This document shows, in pieces, positions 17,936 through 27,685 of a stretch of DNA of 64,000 nt. This stretch comes from Priestia megaterium NBRC 15308 = ATCC 14581 (GTDB lineage Bacteria > Bacillota > Bacilli > Bacillales > Bacillaceae_H). A program made the position numbers and the translations under genes. A model generated the notes under the pieces. That model had not been told where the DNA came from. It saw nothing but the letters and a program-made list of their open reading frames with translations, and did not search any database. Every line of letters starts with the position of its first letter. Positions within the stretch are counted from its first letter, which is position 1. The DNA is taken from assembly GCF_000832985.1 (NCBI RefSeq), contig NZ_CP009920.1, forward strand, positions 4,086,501 through 4,150,500, written 5' to 3'.

Positions 17936-18543
17936 TGCAGCTGCTGGCTAATGAATGCAATGATCGTTTTATAGTAAGCTTTGGGATGAGGAGCAAATTC
18001 ACTTTTATGGGCTGTACGGTGAATCGGCTCTTTTTTATTTGTTATCCCTTCAATGATCAGTTCTGTTTGATTTCCAAGCCACAGTTCGCAAAAGTGAGAA
18101 AACGGCGCTTTTATAAGCCCTGATACTTCTTCTTGCTGCAACGTAAACGCATTAAGAGGGTAAGAGCTGTAGTATAAAAATACGTGTGCAAACTCTTTGT
18201 CAATATAATGCGGCTCAGATACTTCATATTTAAATACATCTAAAGGAAGCAATTCATCAAACGAAATATTTACGCCAAGCTCTTCGTGAATTTCTCTTAC
18301 ACCGTCCACAGCGGTTTCTGTATGAAGCAAATGTCCGGCAGCTGTGATATCAAGCGCACCGGGATAATCTTGTTTTTGTTCGCTGCGAATTTGAAAATAA
18401 ATATAGTCTATATCATTTTCACGGCTGACAAACCAGCAGTGAAACGCTTCGTGCCAATAGCCGTTTTCGTGAACTTCTTTGCGAGACGCTGTTCCTATGC
18501 GCTCTTGTTGGTCGTTAAATACGGTTAACACTTCATCGTTCAT
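17917..18543 (-). CDS. NUDIX hydrolase (isopentenyl-isomerase-like architecture)
   Basis: 208 residues. The NUDIX box is present as GHLLHTETAVDGVREIHEEL (GX5EX7REUXEE pattern, about residues 70-90). The N-terminal EVLTVFNDQQERIGTASR and EAFHCWFVSR segments resemble the NUDIX group related to isopentenyl-diphosphate isomerase and YfcD. It should hydrolyse a nucleoside-diphosphate-linked substrate, and its identity is not predictable. The gene is convergent with the thioesterase and shares its terminator. Confidence 0.85.
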   Translation of the reverse strand: MNDEVLTVFNDQQERIGTASRKEVHENGYWHEAFHCWFVSRENDIDYIYFQIRSEQKQDYPGALDITAAGHLLHTETAVDGVREIHEELGVNISFDELLPLDVFKYEVSEPHYIDKEFAHVFLYYSSYPLNAFTLQQEEVSGLIKAPFSHFCELWLGNQTELIIEGITNKKEPIHRTAHKSEFAPHPKAYYKTIIAFISQQLHSAKKA

Positions 18544-18690
18544 TATAAAACCCCCATTTGTTTCCTACTTCTTTCTGCTCTAACCTGCCATGAAAGTTAT
18601 GTAAATAATGGAAGGTGAAAATCTGCGTTGATCCATATAAATATGCACAAAATAAAAGATACATCAATTTTAGTAAAGAAGGTGCATGCG

Positions 18691-19371
18691 TTGAATCATT
18701 GGATGGAAGTGGTACTTCGTTCAGTGCTGATTTTACTTGGCTTGTTTTTTATCACAAAGCTGTTGGGGAAAAAACAGTTATCCAAACTTTCTTTTTTTGA
18801 ATATATCGTTGGCATTACAATTGGAGATATTGCAGGAACAATTTCAATGGATGTAGATTTACAGGCAAGTCACGGGGTAGTCGCAATTTTAGTGTGGGCA
18901 TCGTTTCTTATTTTTGTATCAAACGTATCGTTAAAAAGTATAAGCTTTCGAAAAGCGGTGGAAGGGACAACAACGATCCTCATTAAAGAAGGAAAAATTC
19001 TTGAGGGAAATGTAAAAAAAGAAAAATATACAGTAGATGAGCTCATGGAGCAGCTTCGGAAAAAAGACATCTTTTACGTAGAAGACGTAGCTTTTGCTAT
19101 GCTCGAAACCAACGGGGAATTAAGCGTGCTGTTAAAAAAAGAAAAGCAAAACGTTACGAGAGAAGATTTATTAATAAAAGGAGAGGCGACACGATTACCT
19201 CAAACGATTATCATGGACGGAAATATAATGAAAGAAGCCGTTCATGAGCTGGGATATAGCGTAGCGTGGGTTAAAGAGCAGCTCAAAAAGAAAGGTGCTG
19301 CAGTCGATAAGGTATTTTTAGGTCAAGCAGACTCAGCAGGTCATCTGTATCTTGATTATTATGAAGATTAA
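18691..19371 (+). CDS. DUF421 membrane protein (YetF/YrbG type)
   Basis: About 227 residues. Three N-terminal membrane helices contain LGKKQLSKLSFFEYIVGITI, the family hallmark. A cytoplasmic domain of about 140 residues follows (SFRKAVEGTTTILIKEGKI, later YVEDVAFAMLETNGELSVL). In B. subtilis, YetF-type proteins are spore or envelope proteins of uncertain role. The open frame reaches 18628, but AGAAGG at 18677-18682 lies 8 bases before the TTG at 18691, giving LNHWMEVVLRS. ATG 18703 is the alternative. The R2 repeat begins immediately after the stop codon. Confidence 0.82.
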   Translation: MNHWMEVVLRSVLILLGLFFITKLLGKKQLSKLSFFEYIVGITIGDIAGTISMDVDLQASHGVVAILVWASFLIFVSNVSLKSISFRKAVEGTTTILIKEGKILEGNVKKEKYTVDELMEQLRKKDIFYVEDVAFAMLETNGELSVLLKKEKQNVTREDLLIKGEATRLPQTIIMDGNIMKEAVHELGYSVAWVKEQLKKKGAAVDKVFLGQADSAGHLYLDYYED

Positions 19372-19583
19372 GGATGGGACAAAAGCATTTTCCCCTAAGT
19401 GAAAAACGAACCATTAATCAACATGTTTGATTAGTGGTTCGTTTTTTGTGATGGTGAATATAGTTTTATTTGTTTCGTTCCTTCTAGCAGTTGCACGGAA
19501 ATCAACTGCGGTGTAATAAGCAGTCCAGCTCATGTATCTCATTTGTTCGTCTTTAGGTTGGATTCATTTAGTTATGTTTCAAC
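19372..19583 (+). repeat. Dispersed 3'-end repeat, copy R2
   Basis: Starts GGATGGGACAAAAG right after the DUF421 stop. The hairpin CGAACCATTAATCAA with TTTGATTAGTGGTTCG (19408-19442) is followed by TTTTTT. It then shares ATGGTGAATATAG, CTTCTAGCAGTTG, ACGGAAATCAACTG, CATGTATCTCATTTGTTCGT and the end GTTATGTTTCAA with the other copies. The stem sequence differs from R1 but complementarity is kept. Confidence 0.8.
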
Positions 19584-19584
19584 C

Positions 19585-21102
19585 TTAGCGTGGATCTACT
19601 TCTTGTCCGGATTTTATATCCATTACTTTAAGGTTATTTTGAGGCGCTTTAATATCTTTACTTGCAGGCGCTGCTTTTTTATTTTCCACCCAGTCTACTA
19701 ACAAATCAAAAGATTGATGGGCATATGGAAGCAGGGGCTGAAGCTCTTGATTTGGATCCGTTTGTTTATTCCATACTAAGCTGTCAACGTGATTTCCGTT
19801 TTTAACGGTATAAAGGCGATGAAGATTTGTCTTGCCGGCTTTTTTAACGAGCTTTTCATAGCCTTCCGCGTGAATAGACGGGAAGATAAGTGAGTCGAGA
19901 GAGCCAGTCATACTAATAAGAGGCACATCAATGTCGCCCGTATTTTCTACTTTTGCTACATTTTCTTTTACACTTTTTGGACGAGTTTGATAGCGATAAT
20001 TTTCAAAGATATAATCCCATGAGCGATCACGTAGACCTGCTGAAGTAAAGTTTAAATAGTTGTGCCAGTTTGTTCTTCCTGGAGCAGTTGGATCAAAGTG
20101 ATCACGGTAAATGTTTAATGTGACCGCCCAGTACACTTGATCATGATAATTCCATAATTTTTCTGATCCTTTTGGAAGACCTGCTTTATACATTTGTTTA
20201 ATGGCTTTTTGCTGTTCTTTTCCCGTTCCGTACAGCGCTTCTTCTGCGTTGTTGACAACAGGTGTTAGTGAGCTAATTAAATTGGGCGCTTTTGCACTCC
20301 ATAATACGCCTTCCCAATCGACGCCCCCATCAAATAAACGAGGCTCTTTTGTTTGCTTTGGATCATCATGTTCAAGTGCGTATCTGACAACGTATCCACC
20401 GTTTGAAATGCCAATTGCATACGTCGGTACTTTATGATTGTTTCGAATCAAATCGCTTGCAGGATTTTTTCGATTGGACGGGTTGATTAGCTTGTCTGAA
20501 TAATGAGTAGTCAAGTATTGCTGGGCAGCTTTTGTCAGTTGACGATAGCGCATATTCCATTCTGCTACGCTGTCGTCATCGTTAGCGAGTGCATTTTTTA
20601 CTTTAGCAAAAGGATCGTTAGGGTCACTTTCTCCTTGCGTTCCTTTATCGGTGGCTGCAAATGCATAGCCTTTTTTAAGAACGTAATCGCTGAATAATAA
20701 ATCGGTGGACGTTTCGTTGCGCGTGGCAGGAATGCCGGCTACTACAAGTTTTCCGTTCCAGTTATCAGGAACACGGACGACGAACTGAGCGTCTTCAAAA
20801 ATGCCATTTACTTGGGTTCCTTTGACCGCAGCGGGCTGATTGATTCGATACCAGCCCGATCCATCTTCAGGTTTCCCCCAGTTATAAGGAGTAAGCCCAA
20901 TATTGCCATAGAGCGTAGCCTGCTGATATTGAGCGGGGTTTTTAGTGGTGAGCCAATTCCCGTTCGCTCCGTCAAAATAGGTTTCTGCTGACTGATCAGC
21001 ATTTGGGATTACATCTGTGTTGTTAGAAGCTTCAGCAAGAGATCCTGAAGCTGAAAAACAAAGAGCAGCAGAAAAAGTAAGCGCTATCATTTTTCGTTTC
21101 AC
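19585..21102 (-). CDS. Secreted alpha/beta hydrolase (tannase / hydroxybutyrate-oligomer hydrolase-like)
   Basis: 505 residues with a signal peptide ([20 protein letters not shown], cleavage near AEAS). The nucleophile elbow is GISNGG (Ser about residue 233). The likely acid and base are in [10 protein letters not shown] and NGNHVDSL. The long N-terminal part and the wide spacing of the triad resemble tannase/feruloyl-esterase and 3-hydroxybutyrate-oligomer hydrolase families rather than small lipases. It is probably an extracellular esterase. A role in polyhydroxybutyrate or plant-ester breakdown is a guess. AGGAGGAAG precedes the ATG. Confidence 0.75.
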   Translation of the reverse strand: MKRKMIALTFSAALCFSASGSLAEASNNTDVIPNADQSAETYFDGANGNWLTTKNPAQYQQATLYGNIGLTPYNWGKPEDGSGWYRINQPAAVKGTQVNGIFEDAQFVVRVPDNWNGKLVVAGIPATRNETSTDLLFSDYVLKKGYAFAATDKGTQGESDPNDPFAKVKNALANDDDSVAEWNMRYRQLTKAAQQYLTTHYSDKLINPSNRKNPASDLIRNNHKVPTYAIGISNGGYVVRYALEHDDPKQTKEPRLFDGGVDWEGVLWSAKAPNLISSLTPVVNNAEEALYGTGKEQQKAIKQMYKAGLPKGSEKLWNYHDQVYWAVTLNIYRDHFDPTAPGRTNWHNYLNFTSAGLRDRSWDYIFENYRYQTRPKSVKENVAKVENTGDIDVPLISMTGSLDSLIFPSIHAEGYEKLVKKAGKTNLHRLYTVKNGNHVDSLVWNKQTDPNQELQPLLPYAHQSFDLLVDWVENKKAAPASKDIKAPQNNLKVMDIKSGQEVDPR

Positions 21103-21396
21103 GTTTCTTCCTCCTCATAAAAATACTACATACCTTTTAAATAAATTCCATAAAAAAGAAAAATGTCCTGTTTTAAAATCAGTTTGGAGGAAATATTTTT
21201 CATTTGTTTCTAAGCTGTTTGTGTCTAACAAACAGGTAAACTGCATCCAATTCTCTAGTTTCTTTTTAAGCTGCTTATATTATATAATGAAACAAGGATT
21301 AAAAAAGACAGGGTAAAACAATCGATTAAATAAGTATAAAAGATATGAAGAACGTTTCTATAAAACGTTTATCTTAGAGGGCAAGGGAGTAGGTCT

Positions 21397-22308
21397 ATGA
21401 GCAGCTTTAACAGTCAGTTTTTGTATTCCGTTACAATCATTCTATTAGGATACATACTAAAACGAACAAACCTCCTTCAGCAAAAAGACGGGGAAGCTTT
21501 AGCCAGAATTATTTTTAATATTACAATGCCTTGCTTGATTATTGTCACATTCAGCAGTATTAAAATTGATGGATCGCTTATCTTACTATTAGTTATTGGG
21601 ATTGTCTATGGCTTGCTGTTAGCTGCTGTAGGGGTTTTTGTTTTTCGAAAAGATGAGCGAAAAGTGAAAGGCATGCTGACGATGATGATTCCAGGATTTA
21701 ATATTGGAATGTTTGCTTATCCACTAGTAGAAGGTATCTGGGGAAAAGAAGGGCTTAAATACTTTGGTATGTTTGATGTCGGAAATGCCTTTGTTATTTT
21801 TGTTTTATGCTATGTGATTGGCAGCTACTACTCAGGAGATAATATTGACATTGAATTTAAAAAGATTTTATATAAAGTATTAAAATCAATGCCGCTTCTT
21901 ACCTATGTAATCATTTGTCTTCTTGCGATTATAGGCATTCATTTACCATCATACGTATTAGACGTTTCAGGAATTATCTCGAAAGCGAATATGCCGCTCT
22001 CTCTTTTGCTTTTAGGCGTATATTTAAATTTCTCGTTCCAAAAAAGCTACTTGAAAAAAATTATTATGTTTTTAAGTATCCGCTACGTAATCGGACTCGG
22101 CGTAGGAATTGCGCTGTTTTTCCTGCTTCCATTTGAAGATATGTTCCGGTATACAATCTTAGTTTGCTTCATTCTACCGGTAGCGGGTTCAGTTTTACCT
22201 TACGCAGTAGAATTCAAATACGATCAAAAATTTGTCGGCACCGTGTCAAATATGACGATTCTGCTGAGCTTTTTGCTGCTGTGGGGAATGACAAACATTT
22301 TAATGTAA
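21397..22308 (+). CDS. AEC-family (auxin efflux carrier-like) transporter
   Basis: 303 residues with about 10 membrane helices in two halves. GYILKRTNLLQQKDGEALAR at the N-terminus and FNITMPCLIIVTFSS match the bacterial AEC/malonate-permease group. GMFAYPLVEGIWGKEGLKY is the other conserved segment. Such proteins move small organic acids. The actual substrate is unknown. It is a single-gene unit ending in a strong terminator. The 294 bases upstream, back to the esterase gene, hold the promoters only. Confidence 0.83.
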   Translation: MSSFNSQFLYSVTIILLGYILKRTNLLQQKDGEALARIIFNITMPCLIIVTFSSIKIDGSLILLLVIGIVYGLLLAAVGVFVFRKDERKVKGMLTMMIPGFNIGMFAYPLVEGIWGKEGLKYFGMFDVGNAFVIFVLCYVIGSYYSGDNIDIEFKKILYKVLKSMPLLTYVIICLLAIIGIHLPSYVLDVSGIISKANMPLSLLLLGVYLNFSFQKSYLKKIIMFLSIRYVIGLGVGIALFFLLPFEDMFRYTILVCFILPVAGSVLPYAVEFKYDQKFVGTVSNMTILLSFLLLWGMTNILM

Positions 22309-22313
22309 ATAGC

Positions 22314-22345
22314 AAAGGACGCTCACACTTGTGAGCGTCCTTTTT
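22314..22345 (+). terminator. Intrinsic terminator of the AEC gene
   Basis: AAAGGACGCTCAC and GTGAGCGTCCTTT form a perfect 13-bp stem around ACTT, followed by TT. Confidence 0.88.
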
Positions 22346-22433
22346 GATGAAAAAAGGATATTCCCAAATAAACAGAGGTAAGCTAGGAGAAGAGAAAATC
22401 CATCATACATACAACCTGACGGGAGGAAAAAAA

Positions 22434-23933
22434 GTGGAGTCCTTAACTTTTGTTTTATTTGGCGCAACGGGTGATTTAGCAAAAAGAAAAATCTTTCCCG
22501 CTCTTTATAATTTATTTACAGACAAAAAGCTCCCTGATGCTATTTCTATTATTGGATCGGGGTACGAGCAGATGTCTCATGAGGATTTTAAAGAGCGTGT
22601 AAAGCAATCTATAAACGATTTTTCGAGACGGAAAATGGAAAGTAACGAAGAAGATTTTTTGTCCCTGTTTCATTATCAAGCAGTAGACGCAAGCAAAACA
22701 GAAGATTACGAACAGCTGCTGAAACTTGTGAATGAGCAAGAAACAACTCATGGAAGTAAAGGAAATCGTTTGTTTTATTTGTCCGTAGCACCCGAATACT
22801 TCGATGTAATTGCTCTGCATATAAAAAAAAGCGGCTTGGATCAAACCAGCGGCTGGAAGCGTCTTATGATTGAAAAGCCGTTTGGACATGATCTTGTTTC
22901 AGCAAGGGAGCTTAATGAAAAGCTAACCAGTACTTTTAAAGAAGAAGAAATTTATCGAATTGATCATTATTTAGGTAAACCGATGGTACAAAATTTAGAA
23001 GCACTTGAATTTACGAACCCCGTGCTGCAATCGCTGTGGAATAATAAACACATTGCAAATGTCCAAATTACGGCAAGTGAAACAGTCGGTGTTGAAAATC
23101 GTGCAGGGTATTATGATCATACGGGGGCCATACGCGACATGATTCAAAATCATATGCTACAGCTTCTCATGATGACAGCTATGCATCTTCCAAAACGAAT
23201 TTGCTCAGAAAACATTTTAGAAGAAAAGCAAAAAGTAATGGAGTCACTGAGGAAAATTCAAGCGAAAGAAGTAGCTCGCGATGTTGTACGAGGGCAATAC
23301 GGAAGCGGAGAAATCGATCACAAATCTGTTAGAGGATACAAAGAAGAGCCTGGCGTAGAAGCAGACTCTAACAATGATACGTTTGTGGCAGCACGTTTAT
23401 GGATTGATAATCCATTTTGGAAAGGCGTTCCTTTTTATATTCGAACGGGCAAACGAATGAAAGAAAAATCAACTCGCATCGTCGTAGAATTTAAAGATTC
23501 TTTAAAAGGTCTGTACGAAACTCCTTATGACAAAGTAGCACCAAACTTATTTATTATTGAAATTAGTCCAAGCGAAAACGTCGCTTTGCAGCTTAACAGC
23601 AAAAATCCATTAAAAAATGGTGTTATTGAGCCGGTTCGTATTACGTTTTCAAGAGAAGAAGAAAGTGTACCGGAAGCATATGAACGAATTATTTACGACG
23701 CATTAATCGGCGACTCTACATTTTTTGCTCATTGGAAAGAAGTAGAGCTATCTTGGCAGTGGGTGCAGCCTGTATTAGATGCATTTGAAGCTGACATGCT
23801 GCCGCTTTATGAATATCCATCGGGTTCACAAGGTCCTGAAGAAGCCCAGGAATTAGTTGAACAAGAAGGCTTTAAGTGGTGGCTTGATGACGATGAACAT
23901 GGGGAAGCACCTGGAGTGTTTTTACCTATTTAA
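22434..23933 (+). CDS. zwf: Glucose-6-phosphate 1-dehydrogenase
   Basis: A 499-residue enzyme of the oxidative pentose phosphate pathway, which oxidises glucose-6-phosphate to 6-phosphogluconolactone with NADP. The nucleotide-binding motif GATGDLAKRK lies near residue 10. The active-site signature RIDHYLGKP (about residue 175) contains the catalytic His region, and VPFYIRTGKRM is conserved. An open frame runs back to 22344, but GGGAGG 7 bases before GTG 22434 and the family N-terminus settle the start there. The R3 repeat follows 5 bases after the stop. Confidence 0.95.
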   Translation: MESLTFVLFGATGDLAKRKIFPALYNLFTDKKLPDAISIIGSGYEQMSHEDFKERVKQSINDFSRRKMESNEEDFLSLFHYQAVDASKTEDYEQLLKLVNEQETTHGSKGNRLFYLSVAPEYFDVIALHIKKSGLDQTSGWKRLMIEKPFGHDLVSARELNEKLTSTFKEEEIYRIDHYLGKPMVQNLEALEFTNPVLQSLWNNKHIANVQITASETVGVENRAGYYDHTGAIRDMIQNHMLQLLMMTAMHLPKRICSENILEEKQKVMESLRKIQAKEVARDVVRGQYGSGEIDHKSVRGYKEEPGVEADSNNDTFVAARLWIDNPFWKGVPFYIRTGKRMKEKSTRIVVEFKDSLKGLYETPYDKVAPNLFIIEISPSENVALQLNSKNPLKNGVIEPVRITFSREEESVPEAYERIIYDALIGDSTFFAHWKEVELSWQWVQPVLDAFEADMLPLYEYPSGSQGPEEAQELVEQEGFKWWLDDDEHGEAPGVFLPI

Positions 23934-23938
23934 AAAAA

Positions 23939-24089
23939 GAGGCTAGGACAAAATTTTTTTCGTTGAAGAAAGATCCGAACGATAAATCGAGATTCTTGAT
24001 GGAGGCTCTCGATTCATCGTTCGGATTCTTTTATTTATGTATCTCATTTGTTCGTCTTTGGATTGAATGAGTTTAGTTATGTCTCAATC
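23939..24089 (+). repeat. Dispersed 3'-end repeat, copy R3
   Basis: Starts GAGGCTAGGACAAAA after zwf. The hairpin starts GATCCGAACGATAAATCGAG and closes with CTCGATTCATCGTTCGGATTC (23972-24028). The copy ends TTAGTTATGTCTCAATC and lacks the internal GC-rich core. Its last bases overlap the stop region of the minus-strand GntR gene: the TGA of that gene is contributed by the conserved repeat end. Confidence 0.85.
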
Positions 24090-24752
24090 GCTTTTGGTGT
24101 TTAATCGTTTTTGTAAATGAACAAGGTCATGATGTAAATGTTTTTGCATATGTTCAACAGCTTTTAAACTGCGTTTTTTCATAAAGGTGAACACTTGCTG
24201 ATGCTCATCTAAAATCTCAGCAGCGCGTCCTTTACCTTTAAAATTAAGCACCCGACAAAAATAAATCAATACATTTACGCTATCGAGCTGTTTTTTTAGA
24301 TGTTTATTATGACTGGATTGAAGAATCAGCTGATGAAAATGTTCATTTAGCTCAATAAGTCGAGAATCCTCGGCTCCTTGCTTTATTTCCTCAGCGGTTC
24401 TATCTAACAGCTGCTCAATGAAAAGAAGCTCTTCATCAGAAGCGCGAGTAATACACAGCTCAATGGCTAAAGACTCTAAAGCCGTACGAATTTGATAAAT
24501 TTCTTCTACGTCTTCAGGAGACAGGGAATAAACAATAAAGCCTGTTTTTTGATCTGCAACTAAAAGGCCGTCTTTTTCTAATAAACGCATTGCTTCTCTT
24601 ATCGGAGAGCGGCTAACCCCAAATGCTTTAGCTAGCTGGGTTTCATTGATTCGCTGGCCCGGTTTATATTCACCGTTCACAATCATTTGCTTAATTTTTT
24701 CATAAAATTGAAGATAGTATGGTAACGGCTTATGTAAATCAAAATTGTTCAT
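24084..24752 (-). CDS. GntR-family (FadR/FCD) transcriptional regulator
   Basis: 222 residues. The winged helix has GQRINETQLAKAFGVSRSPI and EAMRLLEKDGLL. The C-terminal FCD ligand domain carries Asp/His metal-site residues (ELNEHFHQLILQ). Such regulators usually respond to an organic acid and control the divergent gene, here a tartrate/malate-type dehydrogenase. A perfect CGGTCGACCG palindrome lies between them. CGAGGT before ATG 24752 (MNNFDLHK) makes this start better than the upstream ATG at 24779. Confidence 0.88.
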   Translation of the reverse strand: MNNFDLHKPLPYYLQFYEKIKQMIVNGEYKPGQRINETQLAKAFGVSRSPIREAMRLLEKDGLLVADQKTGFIVYSLSPEDVEEIYQIRTALESLAIELCITRASDEELLFIEQLLDRTAEEIKQGAEDSRLIELNEHFHQLILQSSHNKHLKKQLDSVNVLIYFCRVLNFKGKGRAAEILDEHQQVFTFMKKRSLKAVEHMQKHLHHDLVHLQKRLNTKSD

Positions 24753-24863
24753 TGATATACCTCGTTTATTTATAATCATTTATTTCCTAATTATAATACG
24801 CTTGTTAATAAGAGTCATAATAATTTTGAATTTTTGAAGAGAATGAGTATATTCAGAATTTTC

Positions 24864-24892
24864 TTGATGAAAGCGTTCTTTTTACGTATAAT
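24864..24892 (+). promoter_or_regulatory. Sigma-A promoter of the tartrate/malate dehydrogenase gene
   Basis: TTGATG (24864-24869) and TATAAT (24887-24892) are separated by exactly 17 bases. Confidence 0.75.
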
Positions 24893-24913
24893 CAAATAGA
24901 TAATACCAGTCGA

Positions 24914-24923
24914 CGGTCGACCG
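24914..24923. promoter_or_regulatory. Palindromic operator, probably for the GntR regulator
   Basis: CGGTCGACCG is a perfect 10-base palindrome about 15 bases downstream of the predicted transcription start, with an additional GTCGAC at 24909-24914. Position and symmetry fit a repressor site in the region between the divergent genes. Confidence 0.5.
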
Positions 24924-24961
24924 ATAGGTTTTTTACATAAAAAGACGCAGGGGGATTTTTG

Positions 24962-26017
24962 ATGAAAACGTTAAAAATAGCGAACATACCAGGAGATGGA
25001 GTAGGAAAAGAAGTTGTGCCGGAGGCGGTTAGGGTCCTTCATACGATTGCAGATCTTCACGGGGGGTTAAAATTTGAATTTACAGAATTTCCTTGGAGCT
25101 GTGATTATTATTTAAAGTACGGACAGATGATGCCGGAAGATGGGCTAAAGCAGCTTCAACACTTTGACGGAATTTTTTTAGGAGCCGTAGGAAATTTAAA
25201 TCTTGTGCCAGATCACGTGTCGCTATGGGGTCTGCTCATTAAGATTCGTCGAGAATTTCAGCAGGTAATTAATATTCGTCCAGCCAAGAGGTTAAAAGGC
25301 ATTGCATCTCCACTAATGAACCCAAACGATTTTGATTTAATTGTTGTTCGTGAAAATAGTGAAGGAGAATACAGTGAAGTAGGAGGCCGGATTTATCAAG
25401 GAGAAGATCAAATTTCTATTCAAAATGCGGTTTTTTCTCGAAAAGGAACAGAACGAGCGATGCGCTACGCATTTGAATTAGCTTCTAAAAGAAAAGCAAA
25501 AGTTACAAGCGCAACTAAGTCAAATGGAATTGTTCATTCCATGCCGTTTTGGGACGAAGTGTTTCAAGATGTTGCCAAGAGTTATCCTCATATTGAAACA
25601 GACTCACAGCACATCGATGCGCTGGCGGCTTTTTTCGTTACAAATCCAAGTCGTTTTGATGTCATTGTGGCAAGCAATTTATTTGGAGATATTTTAACAG
25701 ATATCGGAGCTGCTATTATGGGAAGTATTGGCGTTGCTCCTGCTGCAAACATTAATGTGAACGGAAAATATCCTTCGATGTTTGAACCGGTACACGGGTC
25801 TGCTCCTGATATTGTCGGAAAAGGAATTGCAAACCCAATCGGACAGATTTGGACGGCTAAAATGATGTTGGATCATTTTGGTGAACAAGAAGTAGGCAGT
25901 CATTTATTAGAGGTTATCGAGCAAGTGACAGAATCGGGCATCATTACACCAGATGTTGGAGGCAGCGCAACTACTAGTGAAGTAACGGATCAAATTATTT
26001 CTCATTTAAAGAAGTGA
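24962..26017 (+). CDS. Tartrate dehydrogenase / D-malate dehydrogenase (decarboxylating)
   Basis: 351 residues of the isocitrate/isopropylmalate dehydrogenase superfamily. IPGDGVGKEVVPEAVRVL starts the fold. FLGAVGNLNLVPDHVSLWG and VVRENSEGEYSEVGGRIY are typical of the TtuC/YcsA/DmlA branch rather than LeuB. SNLFGDILTDIGAAIMGSIG and FEPVHGSAPDI supply metal and NAD contacts. It oxidatively decarboxylates D-malate and/or tartrate. TTG 24959 precedes ATG 24962. AGGGGGA spacing suits 24962. It is divergent from a GntR regulator that probably controls it. Confidence 0.87.
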   Translation: MKTLKIANIPGDGVGKEVVPEAVRVLHTIADLHGGLKFEFTEFPWSCDYYLKYGQMMPEDGLKQLQHFDGIFLGAVGNLNLVPDHVSLWGLLIKIRREFQQVINIRPAKRLKGIASPLMNPNDFDLIVVRENSEGEYSEVGGRIYQGEDQISIQNAVFSRKGTERAMRYAFELASKRKAKVTSATKSNGIVHSMPFWDEVFQDVAKSYPHIETDSQHIDALAAFFVTNPSRFDVIVASNLFGDILTDIGAAIMGSIGVAPAANINVNGKYPSMFEPVHGSAPDIVGKGIANPIGQIWTAKMMLDHFGEQEVGSHLLEVIEQVTESGIITPDVGGSATTSEVTDQIISHLKK

Positions 26018-26028
26018 AGGTTCTAAAA

Positions 26029-26225
26029 GAGGCTAGGACAAAAGAATATTAGACGAAGTGAAAAACGAACCATTGATCAAAGTGTTTGATTCATGGTTTG
26101 TTTTTTTTTGTGGTAAACGTAGGTCTCATGTGTGTAGGTCTTTCTAGCAGTTGGTTGGAGGGCAAGGCGAAGATTCCCGCGAAAAGCGAAGCCTTGGACG
26201 GAAATCAAAATCGATAAATACATGT
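26029..26225 (+). repeat. Dispersed 3'-end repeat, copy R4 (short GC core)
   Basis: Starts GAGGCTAGGACAAAAG 11 bases after the dehydrogenase stop. The hairpin AACGAACCATTGATCAA pairs with TTGATTCATGGTTTGTT (26064-26102) and is followed by a T-run. TCTAGCAGTTGGTTGGAGGG then leads into a shortened GC core (26149-26206, with GATTCCCGCGAAAAGCG and ACGGAAATCAAAAT). The 3' end with ATGTCTCAATC is missing. With the remaining 127 bases it fills the gap before the next gene. Confidence 0.78.
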
Positions 26226-26352
26226 TGACACTTACATATATGAACCCTATAATAGTTTGAGTTGAGATAATTCGTATACATATTATTTCTAGACTATGAT
26301 TTAGTTTGTTTTAATAAATAGATACGAATAAACAAATAAAAGGAGGAAAATC

Positions 26353-27561
26353 ATGCAGAAATCGAAATTATGGACAAAAGATTTTTTAGCGGTCTCATTG
26401 ACCAGCTTTTTTGTTTTTGTCATTTTTTATATGTTAACTGTCACATTGCCGCTGTTTGCAACAGATGAACTTCATGCAAGTAAACAAAGCCTAGGGCTAA
26501 TTGTGACAATCTTTTTAGTGTCCGGTATTGTGTTCAGACCGCTAGCCGGTAAGTGGATGACAACATTAGGACAAAAGAAAGTACTATTAATAGGTGTCTT
26601 TATCTTTTTAATTGGTTCTATTTTATATATGAATATTCACTCATTATCTGCGCTGCTGCTGCTGCGTGTGCTTCATGGTATTGGTTTTGGAATGAGCACA
26701 ACTGCTACAGGAGCAATCGTTGCAAATGTAATCCCAGAACAGAGAAAAGGAGAAGGGATGGGGTACTATGCGACGTTTATGAACTTAGCGATGGTAGTAG
26801 GTCCGTTTGTAGGCTTAACGTTAACAAATACTTTGAGTCATACAGCGGTCTTTACCGTTGCGGTTGTATCTTCTGTTTTAGCAGTATTATGCAGTCTAGT
26901 ACTTCGTGTACCTGATGTCCAAGCTTCTTCTGCAACAAATGAAATACAGCCAGCCAAAGGTCTTGCGGCGTTTTTTGAATACCGTTCGCTGCCTATTTCT
27001 GTTGCTGGCCTTGTGGTAGCTTTTTCATATGCAAGTGTTATTTCGTTTGTGTCTATGTATGCAAAAGAAATGGGCTTTACGCAAGCCTCAAGCTTTTTCT
27101 TTGTTGTATACGCGGTGTGCTTATTAGCTTCTAGACCTTTTACTGGAAAATGGTTTGATCAATACGGAGAAAACAGCGTGGTATATCCGTCCATTTTATC
27201 TTTAGCTATCGGTATCTTTTTACTTAGCCAAGCGACAACAAGCTGGGTGTTTTTATTAGCTGGAGCATTGATTGGATTAGGCTTTGGAACGATTACATCA
27301 AGTTTTCAATCCATTGCTGTAAAAAAAGCTTCTCCTCATCGCCGAGGTGTCGCCACAGCTACGTTTTTTGTGTTTTTTGACTCTGGAATGGGTTTAGGGT
27401 CCTTTTTATTAGGCATTTTATCTACAGCAGCCGGGTATAAAGGAATGTATGTATTCTGTTCTGTTGTTGCTCTTTTAGCTATAGCAGTATACCTTGTATT
27501 GCACGGTCGAAAAAGCCAGAAACAGCGCATTATTTCTCAAAATGAATCATTAGGAAAATAA
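26353..27561 (+). CDS. MFS transporter (drug-efflux type)
   Basis: 402 residues with 12 membrane helices. The loop 2-3 motif is GKWMTTLGQKKVLLIG and motif C-like glycines occur in helix 5 (MVVGPFVGLTL). This pattern places it among DHA1-type efflux carriers, with an unknown substrate. AGGAGG lies 7 bases before the ATG. It stands alone, ending at its own terminator. Confidence 0.83.
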   Translation: MQKSKLWTKDFLAVSLTSFFVFVIFYMLTVTLPLFATDELHASKQSLGLIVTIFLVSGIVFRPLAGKWMTTLGQKKVLLIGVFIFLIGSILYMNIHSLSALLLLRVLHGIGFGMSTTATGAIVANVIPEQRKGEGMGYYATFMNLAMVVGPFVGLTLTNTLSHTAVFTVAVVSSVLAVLCSLVLRVPDVQASSATNEIQPAKGLAAFFEYRSLPISVAGLVVAFSYASVISFVSMYAKEMGFTQASSFFFVVYAVCLLASRPFTGKWFDQYGENSVVYPSILSLAIGIFLLSQATTSWVFLLAGALIGLGFGTITSSFQSIAVKKASPHRRGVATATFFVFFDSGMGLGSFLLGILSTAAGYKGMYVFCSVVALLAIAVYLVLHGRKSQKQRIISQNESLGK

Positions 27562-27570
27562 CATAAATAA

Positions 27571-27605
27571 AAAAAGGCGTGCTCAAGGGGAGCATGCCTT
27601 TTTTA
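27571..27605 (+). terminator. Intrinsic terminator of the MFS gene
   Basis: AAAAAGGCGTGCTC pairs with GAGCATGCCTTTTT, with one mismatch, and is followed by T residues. Confidence 0.83.
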
Positions 27606-27685
27606 TTTATGGAGCTCTAAAGAAAACGAAAACGGCTGTGAGTATATCGATATAGAAGCCCTCCTGATTTCTTTAGAGATTTCTT

